From positions 1 through 48,397 of the forward strand of contig JAPPHF010000013.1 of NCBI GenBank assembly GCA_028821115.1: a stretch of DNA of 48,397 bases, in the 5' to 3' direction. The stretch is from Deltaproteobacteria bacterium (GTDB taxonomy: Bacteria; Desulfobacterota; Binatia; UBA9968; JAJDTQ01). Positions 1 through 13,005 of the stretch are shown in pieces. The notes beneath the pieces were generated by a model. The model made no database searches. It was not told the DNA's origin and was given only the letters and a program-made list of their open reading frames with translations. Both the position numbers and the translations under genes were made by a program. The first letter of the stretch is position 1. Every line of letters starts with the position of its first letter.

Positions 1-428
1 GCCACCGCGGCGGCCTCGGCTTCGTCCGCGAATACCGCATCCTCCAGGACGAAGTCCGCTTCTCCATGCGCACCGACAAACACGCCCTCGCCCCCCAGGG
101 CATCGACGGCGGCCGCCCGGGCGGCACCGGGGGCTGCATCATCAACCCCGGCAGAGAGGACGAGCGCAGCATGCCTTCGCGGTTCGGCGACCAGCGGCTG
201 AAGACCGGCGACGTGCTGCGGGTGGAGAGGCCGGGCGGCGGCGGCGTGGGAGCGGCCTTTGAGCGAAATCTGGAGGCGGTGCTGGACGATGTGCGGCAGG
301 GGTACGTGTCGGTGGAGAGGGCGCGGAGTGACTACGGGGCGGTATTAGGCGGCCAAGAGGACGAGGTCGTCCTGGATCGGGCCGCGACCCGGGCACTGCG
401 TGGCAAACAAGGTGACGGTGCCTGTTGA
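1..428 (+). CDS. Hydantoinase B / oxoprolinase family protein, C-terminal part
   Basis: This is the 3' end of a HyuB-type gene; its start lies left of the window. The open frame continues upstream of the listed ATG at 66 to the window edge and reads HRGGLGFVREYRI, then DGGRPGG and a tail with GYVSVERARSDYG. Those blocks are typical of the C-terminus of the B subunit of ATP-dependent N-methylhydantoinase and 5-oxoprolinase enzymes, which open cyclic amides in the cytoplasm together with an A subunit. The partner gene is not visible. Gene body and stop look normal. The exact substrate cannot be told from this fragment. Confidence 0.8.
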   Translation, partial: HRGGLGFVREYRILQDEVRFSMRTDKHALAPQGIDGGRPGGTGGCIINPGREDERSMPSRFGDQRLKTGDVLRVERPGGGGVGAAFERNLEAVLDDVRQGYVSVERARSDYGAVLGGQEDEVVLDRAATRALRGKQGDGAC

Positions 429-450
429 TCCGGCACCGCGTAGCGACATG

Positions 451-828
451 TCATGCAGTCGGTTTCTTGACCTTGGCGATCTGTCTCATTGCCAAGGCAG
501 CCACGGCCAGCCTGCGGACATCTTTCCAACAATCATAGGATTGCAAAGCTTCGATCGTCCAATTTCCGGAATTTGCTTCGCCGCTCATTTGGTCAAGTTT
601 ACGGTCCAAAGACTGGAGTGCTAGTAGTTCGTCTTGTGTCAACTGGTTCCGTGACTCCGCGTCGGTAACGACCCAGCAATTGTCGTTGTAGTCGAGCGCC
701 AGCTCATCGACCGCTCGGCAATCACCTGCCGCCTCAAGTATCGCAAGCTGTTCACTGGCGGGAAGTGCAAGGTTGAGGACTGCATCCCACAGGGTCGCAA
801 GTTGTTCCTTCGATGTCGACTTGGGCAT
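451..828 (-). CDS. Small hypothetical protein, possible partner of the upstream broken gene
   Basis: A 125-residue soluble, acidic, probably helical protein with no signal peptide or membrane segment. I do not recognise the family. It starts only 4 bases after the TGA that closes the damaged gene upstream (frame ending at 833), which suggests one translational unit. Its base composition is less GC-rich than purF and the hydantoinase gene on either side. A small intact gene placed directly behind a larger damaged one is the arrangement of a toxin and its immunity or antitoxin partner, but that role is inference from position only. Confidence 0.55.
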   Translation of the reverse strand: MPKSTSKEQLATLWDAVLNLALPASEQLAILEAAGDCRAVDELALDYNDNCWVVTDAESRNQLTQDELLALQSLDRKLDQMSGEANSGNWTIEALQSYDCWKDVRRLAVAALAMRQIAKVKKPTA

Positions 829-832
829 CGCG

Positions 833-1506
833 TCAATCTCTGTCAGATCTTGATGTGATCACGACGCGGGCGTCCCGAGAAATGATTACATAAATCTGTT
901 CGTCCACACCCTTGATCCACCTGAACCTACCCATAGTGCACTGCTGTTCCGCACACCACTTCACTGATGGCGCGCGCCTTCGACACCGGCAATGACATTG
1001 GCGTCTACAATGTGGTGGAATGCTCGCCTCCACCACCCTCCATGTATATCTATGCCGAGCTCGTCTGCTTGGTACTGAATAGGATTGCCCTGTTCATTGG
1101 TATCCCACCGAACGCGAATGCGATGTGCGCATTCGTACGGATCATCCGGAACGTGGTGGGAAAAATAGTACTCTGAAGTCGTGCTTCCAATTGCCAATTC
1201 CCCTGGGTTGTTGCTGTTTGGCATTAACACCGTGCTGCCAATCGGAATAAGACTAAAGCCGTGCAAGTATCCAGCTACGTGCCGAGGGATATCCTGCCAG
1301 TTGTAACAGTCAGCTACAGCCTCTGCCCCATCGTCCATCAGGTTTCCTACACCCGGCCAGCCTATGCGCACGAAGCTGTCCGCCAAGCATTTGCTGTAAT
1401 AGCTGAAGAAGGTTTGCGGATATTCGGGAGGCTCCCCTGGAACGAAGCAGTTTTCTACATTAGGATTGTTGTGGGCCGTGTGTCCGTTTACTCTGATGAA
1501 ATACAC
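833..1506 (-). pseudogene. Broken gene: EVE/Mrr-N-like head with frameshifted tail
   Basis: The intact reading frame is 961-1506 (181 residues, GTG start with GAGG eight bases upstream). It has the spacing FVRIGWPGVG, then IPIGSTVLMPN, then IGSTTSEYYFSH and RIRVRW, which resembles the EVE/Mrr N-terminal fold that reads modified bases; this is a resemblance by eye only. After residue about 176 the sense continues in other frames: RAISEVVCGTAVHYG, then RFRWIKGVDEQIYVIIS and VVITSR up to a stop at 833. That tail resembles DUF4258-like or RelE-like toxin ends. Two indels would join the three pieces into a protein of about 224 residues. It lies 15 bases behind purF on the same strand and is lower in GC. 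Confidence 0.5.
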
Positions 1507-1521
1507 TTGTCGTTCCTCGGG

Positions 1522-2949
1522 TCACCGCCGGCTCACCGCCTCAAACAAATGCAACTGCGGCGTCTTCCCGTTGTCGTCCGCTAGCACGGGGTAGTTGGCG
1601 GTGAAGCAGGCGTCGCAGTAGCCGGTGGTGTCGCCCTTGAAGAAGGTGTAGAGGCCTTCGCGGCTGAGGTAGGCGAGGGAGTCGGCGCCGATGAAGGCGC
1701 GGATGCCCTCGACGGAGTGGACGGAGGCGATGAGCTCCTTGTGGGTGGGGGTATCGATGCCGTAGTAGCAGGGGCTGATGGTGGGGGGTGAGCTGATGCG
1801 CACGTGGACCTCGGCGGCCCCGGCTTCGCGCAGCATGCGGATGATCTTCTGGCTGGTGGTGCCGCGGACGATGGAGTCGTCCACCACCACCACGCGCTTG
1901 CCCTGGAGCACCTCGCGCATGGCGTTGAGCTTGATCTTGACGCCGAAGTTGCGGATGTGCTGCTGCGGCTCGATGAACGTGCGGCCGACGTAATGGTTGC
2001 GGATCAGGGCGAGGTCGAGCGGGATGCCGGACTGCTCGGCATAGCCGATCGCAGCGGGGACGCCGGAATCGGGTACCGGAGTCACCAGATCGGCGTCCAC
2101 GTGGCTTTCCCGGGCAAGCTGGCGGCCCAGCTCCTTTCGGTACTGGTAGACGCTGTGGCCGAAGACGTTGCTGTCGGGCCGGGAAAAGTAGATGGACTCG
2201 AAGATGCACCGGGCGGGCGACGTCTCCGGAAAAGGCTTGAGGGACTCCATGCCGCCGGGGCCGACGACCAGCACCTCTCCGGGTTCCACCTCGCGAACGT
2301 ACTCGGCTTCGATGAGGTCGAGCACGCAGGTTTCCGATGCCACCACGTAGGAGTCCGACTTGTCGGCTCGCGGGAAACGGCCCAGGATCAACGGCCGGAA
2401 GCCCACGGGGTCGCGGGCGGCGATCATGGTGTCGGCGGTCAGGAACACCAACGAGTAGGAGCCTTTGACCTGACGGAGTGCGTCGATCACCCGGGCGGTC
2501 AGGGTGGTCTCCCTCGAGGTGGCGATGAGGTGGATGATCACCTCGGTGTCGGAGGTGGACTGGAAGATGGAGCCGGACTCCTCAAGCTGCTCCCGGAGTT
2601 GGTTGGCGTTGATCAGGTTGCCGTTGTGGGACACGGCGATGGGTCCGTTAGCGTACTCCACCACGAACGGCTGGGCGTTCTTGATGTCGGTGTGCCCGGC
2701 GGTGGAATAGCGGTTGTGGCCAATGGCCGAGGTACCCTGCAGGTTCTTGATGATATCTTCGTTGAAGACATCGGCCACCAGCCCCATCTGGCGGTGGGAG
2801 ATGAGGGCGCCGCCGTCGGATGACACGATACCCGAGGACTCCTGGCCGCGGTGCTGCAGCGCATAGAGCCCCAGGTACACCATGTTGGCGGCTTCGGGGT
2901 GGCCATGGACTCCGACCACCGCGCATTCTTCATGGAACTTGTCGAACAT
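1522..2949 (-). CDS. purF: Amidophosphoribosyltransferase
   Basis: This enzyme catalyses the first step of de novo purine synthesis: PRPP plus glutamine gives 5-phosphoribosylamine. The 475-residue length is normal. The N-terminal Ntn-hydrolase domain has its nucleophile at Cys9 (EECAVVGV), so an eight-residue propeptide is expected to be removed. The PRPP-binding motif VVVVDDSIVRGTTS lies in the C-terminal phosphoribosyltransferase domain. Cysteines at PARC, SPC and GYCDAC near residues 445-448 match the set that binds a [4Fe-4S] cluster in the Bacillus-type enzyme. It is the last gene of the pur block, 84 bases behind purL, with half a REP palindrome in the gap. Confidence 0.97.
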   Translation of the reverse strand: MFDKFHEECAVVGVHGHPEAANMVYLGLYALQHRGQESSGIVSSDGGALISHRQMGLVADVFNEDIIKNLQGTSAIGHNRYSTAGHTDIKNAQPFVVEYANGPIAVSHNGNLINANQLREQLEESGSIFQSTSDTEVIIHLIATSRETTLTARVIDALRQVKGSYSLVFLTADTMIAARDPVGFRPLILGRFPRADKSDSYVVASETCVLDLIEAEYVREVEPGEVLVVGPGGMESLKPFPETSPARCIFESIYFSRPDSNVFGHSVYQYRKELGRQLARESHVDADLVTPVPDSGVPAAIGYAEQSGIPLDLALIRNHYVGRTFIEPQQHIRNFGVKIKLNAMREVLQGKRVVVVDDSIVRGTTSQKIIRMLREAGAAEVHVRISSPPTISPCYYGIDTPTHKELIASVHSVEGIRAFIGADSLAYLSREGLYTFFKGDTTGYCDACFTANYPVLADDNGKTPQLHLFEAVSRR

Positions 2950-2974
2950 GACGTCCCTGTCCCAAGCAAGGCGT

Positions 2975-2991
2975 TAGAAACCCGCCCCTAC
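2975..2991. repeat. Half copy of the GGGCGGGTTT REP-like palindrome
   Basis: The sequence AGAAACCCGCCCCTAC in the purL-purF gap matches the right arm and tail of the palindrome seen complete at 10419, 14322, 19937 and 25041. The left arm is missing. Confidence 0.5.
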
Positions 2992-3033
2992 GACCTGTTT
3001 GGCCTGCCAAACGCTACTCCATCCGTATAAGTT

Positions 3034-5303
<2,270 letters not shown>

Positions 5304-5307
<4 letters not shown>

Positions 5308-6008
5308 GAGCCGCTCCCGCGCCGGATCTCGTCGACCATGGACGAGAAGATCTTGAGGCCGCTCTCTCCCCCGAGCACGGCTTCGGTGGCGTCCTCGGGA
5401 TGCGGCATGAGGCCGAACACGTTGCGCGCGCGGTTGCAGATGCCGGCGATGCCGTCCGCCGAGCCGTTGGGGTTGGCCTCTTCGGACACCTCGCCCGCCG
5501 CGTCCGCGTAGCGCAGCAGCACCTGTCCGTTGTCGTCGAGCTGTTTCAGGGTGGCGGGATTGGCGTAGTAGCGGCCTTCGCCGTGCTTCACTGGCATCTC
5601 CAGCAATTCGCCGGGCTCGGCCAGACGCGTGAACGGGGAGCGGTTGTCCTCGACCCGCAGATACACCCGCCGGCACACGAAACGTAGCGAGGCATTACGG
5701 GTCAGAGCCCCAGGCAGCAGCCCCGATTCGCAGAGGATCTGGAAACCGTTGCAGATGCCGAGCACCAGCCCGCCCGACCCGGCGAAGTCGACGATGCCCT
5801 GCATGACCGGCGAGAAGCGGGCCATGGCGCCGGCCCGCAGGTAGTCGCCGTAGGAGAAGCCGCCGGGCAGCACCACGCCGTCGCAGCCGCCGGGGAACGG
5901 GTCCTTGTGCCAGAGGGTGCGGACATCCTGCCCGAGCACGTTGCGCAGGCAGTGGAGGACGTCGTCGTCGTCGCAGGAACCGGGAAAAACGGCCACTCCC
6001 CAACGCAT
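5304..6008 (-). CDS. purQ: Phosphoribosylformylglycinamidine synthase, glutaminase subunit
   Basis: A class I glutamine amidotransferase of 234 residues that makes ammonia for PurL. The nucleophile is Cys86 in GICNGFQIL and the His-Glu pair is in MPHPEDA near residue 203; [17 protein letters not shown] is the PurQ-specific oxyanion region. It overlaps purL by four bases. Its upstream junction with purS has been split by a 184-bp inverted-repeat element. The AGGA that now precedes the ATG by eight bases lies inside the element's terminal repeat, so the element appears to supply the ribosome binding site. Confidence 0.97.
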
Positions 6009-6011
6009 GCT

Positions 6012-6195
6012 TAGTGTCCTGTCTGGTCCATTCGCACGACAATCTGCTGGTCTTTTTCGCCGTCGGCTGCGTTGCTCTTCCTCGCGTGGTACCCGCCCTG
6101 GGGCGACCTACGGTCGCCCCCACTCGTCATCGCGCCTTGCCGACAACGAAAAATCCTGCGCATCTTGCCGCGCGAATGGACCAGACAGGACACTA
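6012..6195. mobile_element. MITE-like element with 24-bp terminal inverted repeats and TA duplication
   Basis: TAGTGTCCTGTCTGGTCCAT at 6012 is repeated in perfect inverted form ending at 6195; the identity runs 24 bases. Inside the ends, imperfect complementarity continues (for example CTTTTTCGCCGTCGGC against ATTTTTCGTTGTCGGC), so the whole element can fold into one long hairpin. Near the centre is a perfect nine-base stem with a TAC loop, GGGGCGACC/GGTCGCCCC at 6100-6120. TA at both edges fits the target duplication of the IS630/Tc1-mariner group. It holds no credible gene. Removing one TA plus the element restores a purS TAA stop two bases ahead of the purQ ATG. Confidence 0.85.
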
Positions 6196-6444
6196 TTCCG
6201 CGGGTTCCAGGATCTCGAAGCGGTAGTCTTCGATGACGGGGTTGGCGAGGAGCTTGTCGCACATGCGCCGAGCCTGCTGCTCCGCGTCCTCGGCCGCAGA
6301 CACGTCCATGTGAAGCTCCAGGTATTTGCCGACGCGGACGTCTTGCACCGCGCCGAAGCCGAGGCTGTGGAGGGAGTTCTGGACCGCCTTGCCCTGGGGG
6401 TCCAGGACTCCCTCCTTGAGGGTCACGAAGACTTTGACGAGCAA
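6193..6444 (-). CDS. purS: Phosphoribosylformylglycinamidine synthase, PurS subunit
   Basis: PurS is the small structural subunit that docks PurQ on PurL and helps ammonia transfer. The 83 residues match the family length and pattern: VKVFVTLKEGVLDPQGKAV at the start, LGF..V..VRVGKY in the middle and a C-terminal CDKLLANPVIEDYRFE. Its stop codon TAG coincides with the edge of the inserted MITE-like element; before insertion the stop would have been TAA. It starts nine bases behind purC. Confidence 0.96.
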   Translation of the reverse strand: MLVKVFVTLKEGVLDPQGKAVQNSLHSLGFGAVQDVRVGKYLELHMDVSAAEDAEQQARRMCDKLLANPVIEDYRFEILEPAE

Positions 6445-6453
6445 GGTGCGGTC

Positions 6454-7161
6454 CTAGCCGCCGGTGACCCGGCGGCAGACCTCCTGGTAGGCGTCCTCGA
6501 CGCCGCCCAGGTCGCGGCGGAAGCGGTCCTTGTCCATCTTCTCGAGGGAGCCCTTCTGCCAGAAGCGACAGGTGTCGGGGCAGATCTCGTCGGCGAGGAC
6601 GACCTGGCCGTCGCGCTTCCCGAACTCGAGCTTGAAGTCCACCAGGATCAGGTCCCGCTCGTCGAAGAACGCCGTCATCAGATCATTGATGCGGAAGGTG
6701 AGACGCTTGATCTCCGCCAGCTCCTCGGCGGTGGCATAGCCCAGCGCCAGGATGTGGTAGTCATTGATGATCGGGTCATCGAGCTCGTCGCACTTGTAGC
6801 AGAACTCCAAGATGGTGGTGGACAACGACTGCCCCTCCTCCAGCCCGAGCCGCTTGGCCATGCTGCCGGCGACGATGTTCCGGATAATGACCTCGATGGG
6901 AAGCATGTCCAGCTTCCACACCAGCATCTCCCGCTCGTCCAGGCGCTCCAGGAAGTGCGTCGGCACGCCGTTGTCTTCCAGGTGCTTGAACAGCACCTCG
7001 GAGATGGCGTTGTTGACGATCCCCTTGGAGGTGACGGTGCCGAGCTTCTTCTTGTTGAAGGCGCTGGCGTCGTCCTTGAAATACTGGATCATCTTGGCGG
7101 GGTCGTCGGTGGCGTAGAGCTTCTTCGCCTTGCCCTCGTACATGAACTCGCGCTTTTCCAT
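6454..7161 (-). CDS. purC: Phosphoribosylaminoimidazole-succinocarboxamide synthase
   Basis: SAICAR synthetase joins aspartate to CAIR with ATP in purine synthesis. The listed frame begins upstream at 7293, but the family N-terminus is MEKREFMYEGKAKKLYAT, so I place the start at ATG 7161, with GAGGAG six to eight bases upstream; this gives 235 residues, the usual length. Conserved blocks include DDASAFN, NDYHILALGYA-like sequence and LVDFKLEFG with the later DEICPDTCRFW. It lies 58 bases behind purB and is followed closely by purS. Confidence 0.96.
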   Translation of the reverse strand: MEKREFMYEGKAKKLYATDDPAKMIQYFKDDASAFNKKKLGTVTSKGIVNNAISEVLFKHLEDNGVPTHFLERLDEREMLVWKLDMLPIEVIIRNIVAGSMAKRLGLEEGQSLSTTILEFCYKCDELDDPIINDYHILALGYATAEELAEIKRLTFRINDLMTAFFDERDLILVDFKLEFGKRDGQVVLADEICPDTCRFWQKGSLEKMDKDRFRRDLGGVEDAYQEVCRRVTGG

Positions 7162-7219
7162 GGCTCTCCTCGTGCGCCCCTTGGGCGCGTGTTGAATCCC
7201 GTCCGGCGCAGCCGCCGCT

Positions 7220-8518
7220 TCACGCTTCGCCGAACACACGGTCAAAGATCGCGTCCACGTGCCTGAAGCAATCCTTGAGGTCCCAGATTTCATCGATCTC
7301 GCCGGCGGTCAGGCTCTCCATCACCGTCGGGTCTTCGAGCAATTGCTGCTTGAGGTCCTTTCCCTCCTTGGCGGCCACGAGACCGTGGCGCTGGACGATC
7401 TTGTAGGCATCGTCGCGGGAAATGCCCTTCTCCACCAGCCGCAGGAGGACGCCCTGCGAGAACACCGCGCCGCCGCTCAGCGCGAGGTTGCGCTCCATGT
7501 TCTCGGGATAGACGCACAGGTTCCGGATCACGTGGGTCACCCGGTACAGCATGAAGTCCAGCAGGATGGTGGCGTCCGGGCCGATGACCCGTTCCACCGA
7601 GGAGTGGCTGATGTCGCGCTCGTGCCAGAGGGCGACGTTCTCCAGCGCCGAGACGGAATACGACCGCACCAGCCTGGCTAGCCCGCAGACGTTCTCGGTC
7701 AGGATCGGGTTGCGCTTGTGGGGCATGGCCGACGAGCCCATCTGCGTCGCCGCGAACGGCTCCTCGGCTTCCAGCACCTCGGTGCGCTGAAGGTGGCGGA
7801 TCTCCACCGCGAACTTCTCGATGGAGCTGGCCAGCACCGCCAGGACGCTGAAGAAGTAGGCGTGACGGTCGCGCTGGATGATCTGGTTCGACACCGGATC
7901 GGGGGTGATGCCCGCGGCCTTGCACACGTAGGCTTCCACTTCCGGGGGGACCTGCGCGTAGGTGCCCACCGCGCCGGAGATGATGCCGCAACTGATCTCG
8001 CCGGCGGCGCCCTCCAGACGCGCCAGGTTCCGGCGCATCTCCTCGTGCCACAGGGCCATCTTGAGGCCGAAGGTGATGGGCTCGGCGTGGATGCCGTGGG
8101 TGCGGCCCATCATCGGCGTGTCCTTGTAGCGGAACGCCTGCTCACGCAACGCCGACAACAACTCGCGCACGTCCTCTACCAGGAGCGCGCTGGCGTCCTT
8201 GAGCTGCAGCGAGAACCCCGTGTCCATGACGTCGGACGAGGTCATGCCGACGTGCACGAAGCGGGCGTCGTCGCCGATAGACTCGGCCAGGCAGCGCAGG
8301 AACGCGATCACCTCGTGATGGACCTCGCGCTCGATCTCTCGGATACGGGCTACGTCGATGCGAGCGTTCTCACGGATACGCGCCGGCGCGTCCACGGGTA
8401 CCTTGCCCATGCCGGCCAGCGCTTCCGTGGCCAGGATCTCGATCTCCAGCCACTTGGCGAAGCGGTTCTCCTCCGACCATATCCGCGCCATCGCGGGCCG
8501 TGTGTAGCGTTCTATCAT
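7220..8518 (-). CDS. purB: Adenylosuccinate lyase
   Basis: PurB removes fumarate twice in the purine pathway, from SAICAR and from adenylosuccinate. The 432 residues match the family. It carries the fumarase/aspartase signature GSSAMPHKRNPI near residue 265, the mobile loop with the catalytic serine, the N-terminal IERYTRPAMARIWSEENRF and the TSSDVMDTG block with MGRTHGIHAEP. It is the first gene of the pur set and follows dut by one base, so it is probably on the same transcript as the ribosome and RNA genes upstream. Confidence 0.97.
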   Translation of the reverse strand: MIERYTRPAMARIWSEENRFAKWLEIEILATEALAGMGKVPVDAPARIRENARIDVARIREIEREVHHEVIAFLRCLAESIGDDARFVHVGMTSSDVMDTGFSLQLKDASALLVEDVRELLSALREQAFRYKDTPMMGRTHGIHAEPITFGLKMALWHEEMRRNLARLEGAAGEISCGIISGAVGTYAQVPPEVEAYVCKAAGITPDPVSNQIIQRDRHAYFFSVLAVLASSIEKFAVEIRHLQRTEVLEAEEPFAATQMGSSAMPHKRNPILTENVCGLARLVRSYSVSALENVALWHERDISHSSVERVIGPDATILLDFMLYRVTHVIRNLCVYPENMERNLALSGGAVFSQGVLLRLVEKGISRDDAYKIVQRHGLVAAKEGKDLKQQLLEDPTVMESLTAGEIDEIWDLKDCFRHVDAIFDRVFGEA

Positions 8519-8519
8519 C

Positions 8520-9104
8520 CTACTTCGATGTGTGACCGAAGCCTCCGGCGTCGCGCGCGGATGCCGGAAGCTCGTCCACTTCTTCCCAGCGCACCCGGGC
8601 GACGCGCTGGACGACCATTTGGGCGATCCGGTCGCCGCGACGGATGGTCACGGGCTCGGACCCCAGGTTGATCATAGCCAGTTGAACCTCGCCCCGGTAG
8701 TCCGAATCGATGGTGCCGGGGCTGTTCACCAAGGTTACGCCTTGTTTGAACGCCAAGCCGCTCCGCGGACGGATCTGGGCCTCGAAACCCGCGGGCAGTG
8801 CCAGGGCGAAGCCCGCCGGTATGAGCACCCGTTCCAGCGGCGCCAGCACGATGTCATCCCCGATCGCCGCGGCGACATCCAGGCCCGCCGAGCCCTCGGT
8901 CATGTACCGGGGCAACGGAACCGCCGGCTCGCCGTGCCGAACCCGCTTGATCGCGACCTTGACTTCGGCGGTGAACTCCGGCGTCGTTTTCGCGCCCAAG
9001 CGGCTCTCCTCCGCGGGTACCGACACGGGCGGGTTGAAGTCCGCCCTATAGTTGTTCGAATCGATCAGCGGATCCGGCAAGCTGCCGGAAGTCTGTTCGA
9101 GCAA
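8520..9104 (-). CDS. dut: Deoxyuridine triphosphatase
   Basis: dUTPase hydrolyses dUTP to dUMP and diphosphate, keeping uracil out of DNA. All five trimeric-dUTPase motifs are present in order: [26 protein letters not shown] with the catalytic Asp, [10 protein letters not shown], and a C-terminal GGFGHTSK close to the usual P-loop-like tail. The protein is about 45 residues longer at the N-terminus than the family, and the TTG at 9104 lies directly behind the M16 peptidase stop. A later start just before VKVAIKRVR is possible, but I see no clear ATG or GTG there. Confidence 0.93.
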   Translation of the reverse strand: MLEQTSGSLPDPLIDSNNYRADFNPPVSVPAEESRLGAKTTPEFTAEVKVAIKRVRHGEPAVPLPRYMTEGSAGLDVAAAIGDDIVLAPLERVLIPAGFALALPAGFEAQIRPRSGLAFKQGVTLVNSPGTIDSDYRGEVQLAMINLGSEPVTIRRGDRIAQMVVQRVARVRWEEVDELPASARDAGGFGHTSK

Positions 9105-10400
9105 TCAGGAATCGATTGCGGATGCAGCCACCGAGGGCTGCACGGGATTGCCAAACGGTAGCCCTTCGACGCTGTGCCCGTCAAGGTCGCCCAGCACGGT
9201 GGCGGTCAGGGATCCGGCGACGAAACACTCGCGGGCCAGGGCCTCGACGGCGTCGAGGGACACGGCGCGGACGCCCTCGGCGATCTCGTCCAGCGATATC
9301 TGCCTGCCGTGGTGCATCTCGCACCGGGTCATGTGACTCATCCACGAGTCCGCGGACTCGAGACCCAGCAGGGTATTGCCGATGAGCTGATTCCGCGCCC
9401 GCGCAAGCTCCGCCTCGGTCACATCCCCCTTCGCCACCTTGAACATCTCCTCCAGGGCCAAGTCGATGACCTCCCGGGTCCATTCCGCCTTGGTGCCGAC
9501 GTAGACGCCGAGGTAGCCCACATCACAGTACGAGGACAGAAAGGAATAGACCGAGTAGGCCTTGCCGCGCCGCTCGCGGATCTCCTGGAAGAGGCGCGAG
9601 CTCATGCCGCCGCCCAGCAGCGTGTTGAGCACGTGCGCGACGTAGCTCCGAGGATCGCCGTGAGGCAGTCCCGGCGCCCCGAGACAGATGTGCACCTGCC
9701 CCAGCTCCCTGGGATGCTGGAACAGGCCGTGGCCGATGTCGGGAGGAACGTCCGCGCCCTCCAAAGAGCCGGAAGGAAGCGCGCCAAACTCGCCGGCCGC
9801 CGCGTCCACCAACTCGGCATGCGAGAGGTTGCCGGCGCCGGCGATGATCACCCGGCCCGGGAGATACCTCTCCGCCATGAAGCCGACCAAGTCGGCGCGG
9901 GTGAAACCGTCGACCGTTGCCGCTTCCCCGCTGATCGGCCGGCCCAGCGGGTGGTCCCCGAAATAGTCGCGGCTGAACAGGTCGTGGACGAAGTCCTCGG
10001 GGTTCTCGTCCGCGGAGGCGATCTCCTGGAGTATTACCGTCCGCTCCCGCTCGATCTCGTCGGGATCGAACACCGAGTTGAGAAAGATGTCCTTGAGGAC
10101 ATCCACCGCCAGCGGCAGGTGCTCGTCCACCACCTTGGCGTAGTAACAGGTGGTTTCCTTGCCGGTGAAGGCATTGATGAAACCGCCGACGGAATCCATC
10201 TCCTCGGCGATACCTTGCGCGCTACGCCGTTCTGTTCCCTTGAACAGCAGGTGTTCGACGAAGTGCGACAGTCCGCCCTGCCGGCGTTGCTCGTGACGGG
10301 AGCCGTTCTGCACCCAGACGCCGAGACTCACCGCCCGGGTCCCGGTATGCTGCTCCGTCAGAATCCTGATGCCGTTGTCCAGAACTGTCTTTTCGAACAT
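9105..10400 (-). CDS. M16 family zinc metallopeptidase (processing-protease type)
   Basis: A 431-residue single-unit M16 protein of the YmxG/PqqL kind. The inverted zinc motif HFVEH lies at residues 46-50 and the third ligand glutamate is expected in the ERERTVILQEI helix near residue 115-125. NAFTGKETTCYYAKV is the conserved substrate-binding strand of the N-terminal domain, and the C-terminal half (GGGMSSRLFQEIRERRGKAYSVYS) is the inactive-half signature with the R/Y pair. No signal peptide is seen, so it is probably cytoplasmic. Placement right after pnp is common in many bacteria. A REP-like palindrome sits just ahead of its ATG. Confidence 0.93.
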   Translation of the reverse strand: MFEKTVLDNGIRILTEQHTGTRAVSLGVWVQNGSRHEQRRQGGLSHFVEHLLFKGTERRSAQGIAEEMDSVGGFINAFTGKETTCYYAKVVDEHLPLAVDVLKDIFLNSVFDPDEIERERTVILQEIASADENPEDFVHDLFSRDYFGDHPLGRPISGEAATVDGFTRADLVGFMAERYLPGRVIIAGAGNLSHAELVDAAAGEFGALPSGSLEGADVPPDIGHGLFQHPRELGQVHICLGAPGLPHGDPRSYVAHVLNTLLGGGMSSRLFQEIRERRGKAYSVYSFLSSYCDVGYLGVYVGTKAEWTREVIDLALEEMFKVAKGDVTEAELARARNQLIGNTLLGLESADSWMSHMTRCEMHHGRQISLDEIAEGVRAVSLDAVEALARECFVAGSLTATVLGDLDGHSVEGLPFGNPVQPSVAASAIDS

Positions 10401-10418
10401 CGGAAAAGATTCGGAGAC

Positions 10419-10444
10419 GGGCGGGTTCTAAACCCGCCCCCTAC
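10419..10444. repeat. REP-like palindrome GGGCGGGTT/AACCCGCCC
   Basis: Nine-base perfect arms around CTA, followed by CCCTAC, in the pnp-M16 gap. It belongs to the same family as the copies at 14322, 19937 and 25041. As RNA in the long operon it would form a stable stem. Confidence 0.75.
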
Positions 10445-10485
10445 AGGACTTGCCTGGATCGGGCGCAGGCGGGATCGAGCCCCCC

Positions 10486-12585
<2,100 letters not shown>

Positions 12586-12655
12586 ACAGGTATCCCCTCA
12601 AGGGTAGTGGGGGCTGAAGAGAAGAACGCGGGAAGGGACGCCAGCAGCGGGTATT

Positions 12656-12925
12656 CTAGCGGCGAATACCCAGGCGCTGGATCAAAGTCTGATACCTCTG
12701 AACATCCCTTTTCTTGAGATAATCCAGAAGCCGCCGCCTTTTTCCGACGAGCTTGAGCAGGCCCATCCGCGTGTGATGGTCCTTTTTGTGAGTTCTCAGA
12801 TGCTCTGTCAGGTAAGCGATGCGGTGGCTGTGAATTGCGACCTGCACCTCAGGCGAACCGGTGTCGGTGTCGTGGAGTCTGAATTTCTTGACCGTCTCGC
12901 TGGTCTGCTCCCGAGCTGATTCCAT
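12656..12925 (-). CDS. rpsO: 30S ribosomal protein S15
   Basis: The 89-residue protein binds the central domain of 16S rRNA early in 30S assembly. The family blocks are clear: [45 protein letters not shown] and [13 protein letters not shown]. It lies between truB and pnp, 70 bases upstream of pnp. I see no strong terminator or obvious pseudoknot-type autoregulatory element in its leader, though the leader is purine-rich (GGGAGAAAG) before the ATG. Confidence 0.98.
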   Translation of the reverse strand: MESAREQTSETVKKFRLHDTDTGSPEVQVAIHSHRIAYLTEHLRTHKKDHHTRMGLLKLVGKRRRLLDYLKKRDVQRYQTLIQRLGIRR

Positions 12926-13005
12926 CTGACCCTTTTCTTTCTCCCTTTTTCTCGTATTTCACATGGTTTGTAGCATACGGGTCCCGCGCCTGTAAAGCTG
13001 TCCGC

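Noticed and set aside
5308-5676. N-terminal extension of PurL in the listed 880-residue ORF
   Set aside because: This stretch is purQ in another frame; PurL homologues start later and GTG 5307 overlaps the purQ stop.
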